Shown: piece after piece, positions 57,701-64,000 of the stretch
Layout: each line of letters begins with the position of its first letter
How positions within the stretch are numbered: the first letter of the stretch is position 1
DNA from: Paraescarpia echinospica
Taxonomy: Eukaryota > Annelida > Polychaeta > Sabellida > Siboglinidae
Assembly: GCA_020002185.1 (NCBI GenBank)
Contig: CM034533.1
Location: forward strand, 66,017,979 to 66,081,978
DNA length: 64,000 nucleotides
Direction of reading: 5' to 3'
Notes under the pieces: model-generated
Database searches by the model: none
What the model was told of the DNA's origin: nothing
The model's input: only the letters and a program-made list of their open reading frames with translations
Position numbers and translations under genes: made by a program

Positions 57701-59732
57701 ACTTTGACGTCACTTGCTCACCTCAACATCTTTATTTGCAGTTGTGGTGAAGAGCGTGTCTTGTGTCAAGTTGACAACTATGACATTGATTTTGATGAAT
57801 GTGTGACTTGTATCAGATTGACGGCTGTGACATTGATGGTGTTGGAGTTCTGACTTGTGTTATGTTCACTATGTTGACAACTGTGACATTGACAGTGATG
57901 ATGGTGTGACTTGTCTTAAGTTGACAACTATGACTTTGGTGGTGAAAATGTGACTTGTATCGAGTTGACAATTGTGACTTGTGTTATGTTGACAACTGTG
58001 ACATTGATGATGATAAAAACGTGTGACTTTTGTTATGTTGACAAATATGTCATTGATGGTGTTCTGTTGACAAGTGTGACATTGGTGGTGATGAAGGTTT
58101 GACTTGTGTCAAGTCGACAACTGTGATATTGACGATGACGTGACTTACGTTTCAGAGAAGCTGGGTCTGATCTGTTCGTTAGAGTGCAGTGACAGCAAGG
58201 TGACAGACACCCATGCCCAGGAGTTCCTTGCCGGGGAGTCACCAAGGAAGGAGTCGTCACAGACCACACATTCCATGGCAGACGATCCAGAAGACCTGGT
58301 GAATTGATTTACTTTATTCCTTCTATTAAGAGTGCATGCCTTTATTAGTATACACCCCGTTTTCAGCAGTATTTGACATCGCTCTATGACTCAAACTGAT
58401 CATCGAACCATAATTTATTGTAATTAATTTCCTGTCAACTAGTGACAACCAGAGAAAGATCCACCTACATCTGCAGCATTTGCAGAGTTACTCTGACCAT
58501 CATGTGGATTTCCAGTCAATTTAAGTTAACGTTTGTCGTCCCAGCTGAACTCAACTTGAATTTATGGAGAGGATATCATGGCGTGCTCCTACTTTGTCCG
58601 TGTTTTAACACATCTGTCATGCAGATTGTTTGTCTCCCTAAATACTGCTAACATATCACTCCATTGAGAAGAGTAGTTTTAAACATGTGATAATAATAAA
58701 TAATAAAAAAAATATGTGTTCCAATTCAGAGCACCCTTCATTGGCACCATCTTAGTTAAAAACAGAAATAGCTAATTTGGTGAAGTCACCTCTGCCAGAT
58801 AGCGTCATCAAATGAGCTATTTTACACTTGAAACCTTAAAACCACACACTTTGTCGCTAGGTGGTGCCAATATTTTGTTGTTTTCAACTGGTATGATAAA
58901 ACAGATGTTGGTCTAATCATAAGACGTTTTAGGCAAACCATGCACTAGTTCTCTGCCATTCTCTCTATATCACACCCTTTTAACCCACCCTTCAACTGCA
59001 CCCTTTCTTGGCGACTGCATGCCGCTGGTGGCTCAAGAACACATTTTCAAGTTGCACCCTATCAGACCTCTGATTGCATCTCTCTTTAGGCTCATAAACA
59101 TCATCCAACTATACACCCCCACCCCAAAGCTCACCACAAATACACCTTAACCATTTAACAAGAGCATTATCTCAAAAAGGTGGTTCGTCTATGGTTTCTT
59201 TCTCCAGAACATTGGAACCAGACCAATCAAATTTTGTAAATTTATTTCTTCTTTGAATATCTACATGTAATATGCCATAATGCTGTAACATGGGACCAAA
59301 CCAAACACCCGTCTGATATTATGTCACACCAAACTGTTCGCATTGTGCCCTCACCAAATCCACGCGTTGATACAAACATTCCAAAAATATAAAAGGAGCT
59401 AATGTGGTCTGCAACGCCTCACCCAAAATGTTGGGTGCTCAGCCCCCCCCCCCCCCAGACCACTTACCCCCGGATCCAAATCACATGATTATGGTTACTT
59501 GAAAATATATAATAGATATTACTTGCCATTACTCCATGACTGTTAGGGTGCAACAACCTTTTACAATTTATTATTCTGTGCTGTTTGTTCAGTATCCCAG
59601 AATAAGCCTAAGTTGGTTCCGCCAGGATGATTTCTAGAGCATAAGTTGTTTAGTATGTGGTTAGTCAGTGATGATTCAAGCAAGAAAACAACAAGTTTAA
59701 ATATGTTTTGTTTTCAGTTGGATTGCCTGTAA
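33786..59732 (+). CDS. XRCC5: Ku80 (X-ray repair cross-complementing 5), 21 coding exons
   Basis: Large subunit of the Ku heterodimer, which rings broken DNA ends and recruits DNA-PKcs for non-homologous end joining. Exons: 33786-33797, 37258-37371, 38140-38326, 38647-38695, 39295-39420, 40435-40629, 41266-41380, 45445-45577, 46777-46886, 47575-47637, 48537-48674, 48984-49089, 49654-49708, 50469-50544, 50872-51068, 51607-51703, 52526-52598, 53125-53237, 53621-53717, 58156-58298, 59718-59732. All phases fit and total 737 codons plus stop (human 732). Landmarks: vWA-like domain opening EAVAIVLDVGPSMS (5-18) with LILLTDMGGEF; an acidic Gly-rich loop GPDLDGDFDDGDGDD (from about 164); core barrel GLRYGSTLVPF (about 311-321), LFYNEIPFSEDLRQF and FNPYLQRLYQ-CLQHRALNP; helical C-terminal domain FNDFLRQLKTQLL; terminal DDPEDLLDCL (728-737). 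All introns are GT-AG. Confidence 0.97.
34451..34522 (+). repeat. 72-bp perfect inverted repeat, left arm
   Basis: Matches the reverse complement of 35208-35279 base for base over 72 bp (beginning ATCAGTATGGTTTGCAGGTA and ending TTACGAATAGCCA), separated by 685 bp of unrelated AT-rich sequence. Confidence 0.97.
35208..35279 (-). repeat. 72-bp perfect inverted repeat, right arm
   Basis: Reverse-complement partner of 34451-34522. The match stops abruptly at both ends. Confidence 0.97.
37565..37691 (+). mobile_element. SINE 3' part, copy 1
   Basis: Shares about 125 bp with 50325-50454: AAAGTGTAAAGCGCTTTGAG, ACTGCATACTGCGCTATATA and AGAACTTAACCTTTATC. The ending GCGCTATATAAGAACTTAAC is typical of SINEs that borrow an L2/CR1-like LINE tail. 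The 5' part is not recognisable here. Confidence 0.7.
39627..39712. repeat. 28-bp tandem repeat (3 copies)
   Basis: CTGCTGTCCGCCATTAGCTG followed by CCATATTT, three times with a single G/C difference in the middle copy. XRCC5 intron 5. Confidence 0.95.
41381..42430 (+). other. XRCC5 intron 7, left part: nothing recognised
   Basis: AT-rich sequence before the 36-bp minisatellite. No transposon motif or exon supported. Confidence 0.6.
42440..44917 (+). repeat. 36-bp minisatellite, about 69 copies, with 651-bp higher-order repeat
   Basis: Unit TGGGATAGAAAGGGTAACTA then CGTGAAAAGTTGTAGT. Because 36 is divisible by three, frames stay open on both strands for hundreds of codons (plus strand SCSWDRKGNYVK; minus strand HVVTLSIPTTTF and FSRSYPFYPNYN), so open length is no evidence of coding. 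Variants recur with a 651-bp period (18 units plus a 3-bp CTA insertion): the TAG-creating unit at 42756 and 43407, and the TGGAATAG variant at 42650 and 43301. The right end is dominated by a distinct AAAAGTCATAGT variant. Lies in XRCC5 intron 7. Confidence 0.97.
45690..46015 (-). repeat. interspersed repeat family A, copy 3 (inverted)
   Basis: Contains TTTTAGCAATAAATAAAAAAC, the inverse of the family's TTTATTGCTAAAA core, with CTCAAAACAGCATTTTTAAA and AGCTAATGATCTGTGGAATC matching the copy at 48120-48440. Confidence 0.6.
46097..46285 (-). mobile_element. MITE family B, copy 3
   Basis: Reverse complement of the 15367-15556 copy: starts AAACCTCGCCTTACGGTCAC and ends AATATTGAGGTTTCACTG, with internal GCAGTTAAGTTCACCCTAGG and GGCCACCTCGCTATTCAGGT. 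XRCC5 intron 8. Confidence 0.75.
47676..47895. repeat. 71-bp tandem repeat (3 copies)
   Basis: Copies start at 47676, 47747 and 47818 (CTACAAGTTCCACCACAATG), nearly identical, with a partial fourth at 47889. It lies about 40 bp after the donor of XRCC5 exon 10. Confidence 0.95.
48120..48440 (+). repeat. interspersed repeat family A, copy 4
   Basis: Contains TTGGATTCCACAGACCACGA, TTTTATTTATTGCTAAAATT, GTTTTGAGAAAAGATGT and CAGTTTTGGATTGTTTGTCG, in the family order. XRCC5 intron 10. Confidence 0.6.
49118..49558. repeat. 40-bp minisatellite next to XRCC5 exon 12 donor (11 copies)
   Basis: Unit CAGTGCGATATAGTCATGTT then CTCTGTGAGACAACTGTAAC. Two variant types are mixed along the array: GTGAGACAACTGTA and GTGAGTCAACTCTA. 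The second contains GTGAGT, the same hexamer as the real donor (CCG then gtgagt at 49090). The array starts about 30 bp beyond that donor. Confidence 0.95.
50155..50454 (+). mobile_element. SINE, probably tRNA-headed, copy 2
   Basis: Includes AACCCAGGTTTGAATTCTGT, which resembles a pol III B box (GGTTCGAATCC), then a body and the LINE-type end AAAGTGTAAAGTGCTTTGAG, GGATACTGCGGTATGTAAGA, ACTTACCTTTAC. The 3' 125 bp match 37565-37691. XRCC5 intron 13, ending 14 bp before the exon 14 acceptor. Confidence 0.65.
50700..50868. repeat. 23-bp minisatellite abutting XRCC5 exon 15 acceptor
   Basis: About seven copies of TGATGTATTGGTTGAGAATG then TGG. The last, diverged copy (GGTTCGGGATGTGGTTTTGCAG) forms the polypyrimidine/AG acceptor itself at 50871. 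Confidence 0.9.
52017..52500. repeat. 25-bp minisatellite upstream of XRCC5 exon 17
   Basis: About 18 imperfect copies of AACATTCTATAAAGGTCCTA then GCTCC. The left copies are more diverged. It ends about 25 bp before the exon 17 acceptor. Confidence 0.9.
53993..55489 (-). pseudogene. CR1-like reverse transcriptase, long intact frame
   Basis: An open frame of about 498 codons with no stop. RT blocks: KDNKSPGVDGIPPKLL, SENYRPVSLTSVICKLLERL, SQHGFLKARSCLTNMLCFLE, VDIIYLDFQKAFDKVPHQRL, LSGVPQGSVLGPILFLIYIN, catalytic VLKFADDTKVF, LGLTISADMKVSEQCGIAAS, then the C-terminal RPHLEYCIQAW, RRLRGDHIEVFKILNGYENI and FSQRTVNEWNRLSPDCV. The frame is open upstream of this Met; it is separated from the endonuclease frame by one base. 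Confidence 0.9.
55513..56706 (-). pseudogene. CR1-like AP endonuclease, open 397 codons
   Basis: Reads DIDPHIIGITESWATTDISD, DRIGRKGGGVILYIKESIQA, VGLVYRSPN, the catalytic IMGDFNHGHIQW, then LVLSSQKELVDNV and the SDHNQIHF box. A basic linker (KQGKRSKKKHLSKEAIRKIK) precedes the RT. The frame ends at TAG 55513, where a run of G residues looks one base short relative to the RT frame. Confidence 0.9.
56871..57385 (-). pseudogene. SGNH/GDSL esterase module of CR1-like LINE
   Basis: Block I VFMGDSIMR (catalytic Ser), block III LVHVGTNNAE, IILSGILPVMGGRG, and block V MRDGLHLSGKGAAVFSENLL (catalytic Asp/His pair) are all present. A frameshift near 57340 separates block I from the rest. Esterase domains upstream of the endonuclease are known in CR1-like elements. 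The N-terminal end is lost to 5' truncation at about 57401. Confidence 0.85.
57735..58140. repeat. degenerate minisatellite upstream of XRCC5 exon 20
   Basis: Irregular repeats of about 45-60 bp built from TTGACAACTGTGACATTGAT, GGTGATGAT and GTGACTTGTGTTATG. It runs up to about 15 bp before the exon 20 acceptor. Confidence 0.8.
58156..58298 (+). CDS. XRCC5: XRCC5 exon 20 (C-terminal domain to PEDL)
   Basis: Encodes EKLGLICSLECSDSKVTDTH then AQEFLAGESPRKESSQ and MADDPEDL. It aligns with the vertebrate end of the helical domain (GITLI..., VTAEEAKKFLAPKD). Reading through the donor (CTG then gtgaat) gives only VN and a stop, so a retained intron would remove the last four residues of the DNA-PKcs-binding motif. 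Confidence 0.92.
59718..59732 (+). CDS. XRCC5: XRCC5 last coding exon (LDCL-stop)
   Basis: After the acceptor TTTTGTTTTCAG the sequence is TTG GAT TGC CTG TAA in phase 0. Joined to exon 20 this yields DDPEDLLDCL, matching the vertebrate EEGGDVDDLLDMI end that binds DNA-PKcs. This 15-nt coding portion is followed by about 0.5 kb of 3' UTR. Confidence 0.88.
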   Translation: MDCL

Positions 59733-60238
59733 GCCAATGAAGACACGGTGCTGTTTCCAGATTGGATGTGAAACAAGGATTGTAAATAAGATACTCGTTT
59801 CCTGTCATTTCTCAATACAGCATGAGAACAGTGACCTGAATGTCATGTTTTGTTTTCTCAGGCGACGTGACTGTGTGATATAATACATCCATATTGTTGT
59901 TGTATGGGCTTGAGTGCACAGAATGCAACACTGAATGGAGGGGGACATGTGGATGATTCCTGTTAACACTACCGAAGGAAATTGAGCAAGTTGTTGAGCT
60001 ACATGGATGTTAAGAAGATAGTGTTAATATGTTTAATCTAACTAATCAGCACCAGCAACTTACCCCAGCCCCCAGGTAGACAAAGCATGCTGTCGCACGG
60101 CTTAGCAATCTTTCAAGTGAAACATTTGTTAAACATACTTTTTATTTGTTGATAGAAGTATATATAATTGTTTGTAGTTTTGTTGATTAAAGGTACTTTC
60201 TTTCATTGAACATTTGTTTAGAAATGCTTTTTGTGAAG

Positions 60239-60244
60239 AATAAA
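60239..60244 (+). terminator. XRCC5 polyadenylation signal (AATAAA)
   Basis: AATAAA about 510 bp after the stop, with T/GT-rich sequence (TTTTATCAGTGTTTGTATTT) beginning about 25 bp later, as expected for a cleavage site. Confidence 0.65.
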
Positions 60245-60269
60245 GAAATACTACACCATGTTAAATGTT

Positions 60270-61330
60270 TTATCAGTGTTTGTATTTTTGTTTCTGTAAT
60301 GGTCACATGGTTGTTCGGGATCATCGTTTAGTCACATGTTTTGGTTGCTAGGGACGATCTATTCAAAGGTTTTGGGAAGAATATGAACAATATTACATGA
60401 AATTAATTATTCTTTTATTCGTTTTGTAGGTTTTGTACAATTGTTTTATTGCAAGTTCGCTATGTGTCTTTCAATGAAACACTTAGTTGGTATGGAAAAC
60501 AAAATGATTGCTCTTATCTGAGAAATCCAAGATGACCACCAGGTCAGAAAAGGATCCCAAGGAACTGAAATTTTTGTTATGAAGTAAGGAAGTTTCACTC
60601 TAAATGAGGATTCCAATGTTAAAAGGTGGGAAGAAAAATATGCCCCCAAACACGACATCAAAACAACTACAAATTTGTGTCCGATATGTTTTTGGGAGAA
60701 CATTATTTTGGATGATTTTTAGCATAGGCACTCTAGTATCTAAAGCAATTCGCTAGGGTGCACCACAGCTTACTATATGCTAGATTTTGCGTAGTAGTCT
60801 GGTATAGGAGCCGTCAAGTGTTTTCTAGAGTGTTTGTGTCTGGTCCATGTAGTTTTTAATCTATGACATTACTACGGATCTGCTTACTTACATTGGGTTG
60901 AATTTTACTCACGTAGGACTAAATCTGACGGATGTTTTACAATTTCACACGAGAGGAATGGACTCTTTATTTATCTCATGGGAAAGTAATAAAATCCGCT
61001 TTCCTGTCAATTTTATTTTCCGGTCAGTTAATCACCATCAGACAATCACATTCCTTGTGGGAAACTGATCAAGTCCCATATAATTTCCCATGAAATATCC
61101 CAAGATTCCCGTGTGAATGGGCACAATACCACTGAAATAGAACCCGCATATTATCGTGAATGACAACTACAAACACATTAGTTTACCACTGCAGACCATT
61201 TACACGCTTATGATCACATTCAGCAAGCATGCCTGTTCAATAGACGAGTTTCCTGATGACGCGCGCATAAATTAAATCCACCTGCGCGCGCATACTGGCG
61301 GCAGAAACAAGGCAGTTGCGTGTGCGTTTG
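60270..61330. other. intergenic, nothing recognised
   Basis: No exon or repeat that I can name. The last 80 bp become CpG-rich (GACGCGCGCATAAATT, CCTGCGCGCGCATACTGGCGG) and resemble a promoter for the following THAP fragment. Confidence 0.5.
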
Positions 61331-61337
61331 AGTCGTC

Positions 61338-61457
61338 ATGCCATCTTCGTGTTGTGCTGTTGGGTATGAGAATCGCTCAAACACACATCCACATTTAGAA
61401 TTTTACAGAATACCCAAAGCCACACACCCTTTTCACAAAAACTTACGTCAGTTATAA
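61338..61457 (+). pseudogene. THAP-type zinc-finger N-terminus, 39 codons
   Basis: MPSSCCAVGYENRSNTHPHL then EFYRIPKATHPFHKNL. The pattern matches the start of THAP DNA-binding domains (MPSSCCAVGCxNR, LSFYRFPKD). The second zinc-binding Cys is Tyr (TAT for TGT) and the frame stops after 39 codons, before the distal C-x2-H. A GTCAGT donor overlaps the end, so it could also be a first exon. THAP domains occur in host regulators and in P-element-like transposases; I cannot tell which. Confidence 0.6.
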
Positions 61458-62357
61458 CTTAATGCCACACGGAGAACCGATTTTACCAACAAACTCCTCA
61501 GCAATGCAAGGTTGTGCACTGCACATGTTGTGTCAGGTAAGGGATATGTCGTTATTTATTGGGGGGAGGGGTGTGAGGTGGGCGAGACTAATTAGGGGAT
61601 ACTCTAATTTAAAATCCACCCCACCCCAGAACTACTGTGCCCTGGAATGTGACCACAGTTTGTCCATTAACGTCATTGGTAACACGCTACTACGAATCTG
61701 AGATTGCGCATGCGTCAGGTGTTGACTTTTCTTTTTACCCGCTCCTACGTTGGCACCTAATTGCACAAATTCTAGTGATTGTCATTATCCCAGGTTGGCA
61801 GGCGAACAATATTATCATCACCACTAAGCGTGCATATAAGTAAACTTACGATCTATCATCCCCAAGTCTTAGACTATTATTTTGCTTAACAACAGCCCAA
61901 ACTTTTCAAAACAAGATGGCGGAGGTGTAAACAAGAATTAAAGCGCGCGAAATCAAATCATCCCCAACACAACTTAATCAATCAGCGTATACGCATAAAA
62001 AAAAATACATAGGCATAGCTTGCAACCATTAAAATGGATTATTCTTCCCTCCTCTGTTCTACTACATATTGAGTCACTAACAGGCCCTTCATCTATGTCC
62101 TGAGTCGGCCCAGGACTAGTTCTAAGACTATCATATAACCTAGTATTTGGTTCTATTGCACTAACCCGACCCCTGCACTTTTAAAAGTTTAGTATACATT
62201 TTTACAATCACATGGTTTTATTGGAATGGCATCTGGTGGCACATTAGTAGTATATTTTGTCATTATAATTAATTTCTAGATCACAGTCAGATCCAAGGTA
62301 GATGATGCAAATGTACACGTCACTCGTTCCGGCCTAACCTCATCCGGAATTCACACG

Positions 62358-62396
62358 CTCCTCACCAGTGGAGATGTAGAGCTGAACCCTGGTCCC
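62358..62396 (+). other. 2A ribosome-skipping peptide
   Basis: TLLTSGDVELNPGP carries the full D-V-E-x-N-P-G-P core required for co-translational skipping between Gly and Pro. 2A peptides are known at the N-terminus of some CR1-like LINEs, where they free the leader peptide from the downstream product. Confidence 0.9.
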
Positions 62397-62456
62397 CGTC
62401 AAAGAGCCCAATCAACCCTATACACCAAAAAAAAAATACGAAAACCAAAATTCCCG

Positions 62457-62612
62457 TGTGGAATATGCGAACGTGCAGTCACGTGGTGTAAAACAAATCC
62501 ATCAGTTGCTTGTGACGACTGCAACACCTGGTATCATAAATCATGCCTAGGCATGTCAACTATAGTCTTCCTTGGTCTAAAACCCGAAACACCATGGCAA
62601 TGCGACAGATGC
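62457..62612 (+). other. PHD finger in LINE ORF
   Basis: CGICERAVTWCKTNPSVACD then DCNTWYHKSCLG and PWQCDRC. The C-x2-C, C-x2-C, H-x2-C, C-x2-C spacing with Trp before the last pair fits a C4HC3 PHD finger. CR1-like elements carrying PHD fingers are known; the role is unproven. Confidence 0.88.
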
Positions 62613-63184
62613 GGGATACCCAACTTCACGGATTCAACTCTTTTTTACCACCCAGATGTGTCACTATTTAATAGATACAGTGCCCTGTCTGAACCCGACC
62701 AACTCCACGACCACCCTGGCAGCCCTCTCCACACCTCATCACCCAAAGCTACACCAAACTCACCCAAACCACCACTCACTACCAAAAACATACTAAGAAT
62801 CCTAGTAGCCAACACCCAATCCATTTTTAAAAAAAGGCACACACTAGCACTCACCACAGAATCTATCTCCCCAGACATTATTGTAGCAACAGAAACCCAG
62901 CTCACAAGCACAACAACAGATCCCGAATTCCTACCACCTGGCTACCATACAATATCTAGAACAGACAGAGATGAGAACATTAGCGATGGATACGGTGGAA
63001 CCCTCATCGCAATTAAAGATGATATTGTAGCAGAAGACATCCCTATAACAAACGAAAACCACACTGGAAGCGAGATATCAGCATGCAAAATAAAAATGCC
63101 ACACAACCAACCACCTGTAATTGTTGTCGGCGTCTATCGGCCCCCTAACAGAGACGTCGCTATGGCCACATACGTAAGATAATA

Positions 63185-64000
63185 ATAATTTACTGCATTT
63201 CTCTGCGCCATAAATCTGGCAGTTACTACCATTCAGAGGCGCATTACAATCCTAAAAACATGGCATGTAGCTATTAAGATTATTAAATAAAATAAAAATA
63301 TATCAATAAATAAATAAAATAAATAAATAAATAAAATCATTACCATATACATTTCAATAGTAAATAGATGAGGATAGTAATAATACTAATAATAATACTA
63401 ATTAAAACGACAAATTAAGAGAGTAATAATAATAATAGTTAAAGGTAGATATTAAAAAGTCCGGAGTTCGCCACTGTCCACACATATAATTTAAAGAGAA
63501 AAAGCACGTTTAAAAAGAAGTGTCTTTAGTTGCTTCTTGAACACGATGAGGCAGTCTGTAGCACGCATGGCAAGGGGCAGATTGTTCCAGAGGCGTGGCG
63601 CGGCGCGTGAAAAAGCTTTGTCGCCTTGAGTACAAAGCTTGCTGCGCGGGACCTCGAGCAGGTGAGCGTCGGCGGAGCGTAACGTGCGAGTGGGCTGGTG
63701 TCGAGTTAGCAGGTCCTCTAGGTATGACGCACTCATGCCGTGCAAACTGCGGAACGTAAGCAGGAGTAGTTTGTACTCGATGCGCTGTTTAATCGGCAAC
63801 CAATGAAGCGCAATTAGAGCAGGAGTGATGTGGTTGTGCTTCTTAGTTTTGGTTATGAGACGGGCTGCAGCATTTTGCACTCTCTGGAGTCTGGTGAGGA
63901 GATGGTCAGAAATCCCGTAAAGCAGGCCATTTCCATTGTCTAGACGAGACGTCACGTAAGTATACACCATCATCTCTGTCGTTTTCCTATCTAAAAGATT
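63185..64000 (-). mobile_element. L2/CR1-like LINE 3' end (runs off the window)
   Basis: The minus-strand frame open from the window edge to 63491 reads VTSRLDNGNGLLYGISDHLL, RLQRVQNAAARLITKTKKHN, LHWLPIKQRIEYKLLLLTF and APRLWNNLPLAMRATDCLIV. This is the conserved C-terminus of L2-like RTs. After the stop come about 300 bp of 3' UTR ending in (AAT)n near 63185. The RT core lies outside the window. Confidence 0.88.

Larger units (their letters stand above)
62280..63182 (+). mobile_element. CR1-like LINE 5' fragment: 2A peptide, PHD finger, endonuclease
   Basis: A single open frame from 62280 (after a TAG) to 63182. It encodes a short leader ending in a 2A peptide, a basic stretch (KKKIRKPKFP), a C4HC3 PHD finger, a Pro/Ser-rich linker, and the N-terminal half of an AP endonuclease (ILRILVANTQSIFKKRHTLA, IIVATETQLTS, GYGGTLIAIKDDIV, IVVVGVYRPPNRD). 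It breaks off at 63180, where an opposite-strand LINE begins. There is no ATG in the leader before the 2A, so the natural start is missing. Confidence 0.9.

Noticed and set aside
60446..60703. Minus-strand 85-codon frame with hydrophobic stretches
   Set aside because: No recognisable domain, no splice or promoter context; probably chance in AT-rich sequence.

Overview
Eukaryotic, metazoan genomic DNA: AT-rich, with long introns and dense in tandem repeats and decayed non-LTR retrotransposons. Two intron-rich housekeeping genes can be read through completely. They stand head to head, with start codons about 2.05 kb apart. The mix of CR1/L2-like LINEs (esterase, PHD and 2A modules), a THAP fragment and abundant minisatellites suggests a marine invertebrate such as a lophotrochozoan or invertebrate deuterostome. 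The sequence alone does not settle the phylum.

Left edge (1-6.4 kb): microsatellites and a graveyard of LINE and hAT fragments. Minus strand, 31.7 down to 6.6 kb: AGPS (alkylglycerone-phosphate synthase, peroxisomal ether-lipid synthesis). I reconstruct 20 coding exons that join in phase into 637 codons plus stop. The protein ends in -SKL, a canonical PTS1, and I see no N-terminal PTS2, unlike the vertebrate enzyme. Its introns hold two LINEs (12.0-13.5 and 20.8-24.9 kb), MITE-like repeats and several minisatellites. Exon 4 sits between two arrays, one of which repeats the exon 4 splice donor about 20 times.

31.8-33.8 kb is the shared upstream region. It has an NRF1-like site near the Ku80 start, a GC palindrome near the AGPS start, and an antisense LINE scrap. 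Plus strand, 33.8-59.7 kb: XRCC5/Ku80 (double-strand-break end binding), with 21 coding exons giving 737 codons plus stop. The last coding exon is only five codons and completes the acidic/hydrophobic C-terminal DNA-PKcs-binding motif. Ku80 introns carry a 2.5 kb, 36-bp minisatellite with higher-order structure, a 72-bp perfect inverted repeat, several arrays lying next to splice sites, and a nearly intact antisense CR1-like LINE with an SGNH esterase module (53.9-57.4 kb).

Right edge (60.3-64 kb): a THAP-domain remnant, a 5' LINE fragment encoding a 2A ribosome-skipping peptide, PHD finger and endonuclease, and the 3' end of another LINE on the opposite strand, apparently inserted into it. 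I see no tRNA, rRNA or CRISPR features. AGPS and Ku80 act in unrelated pathways; their shared promoter region suggests co-expression at most.
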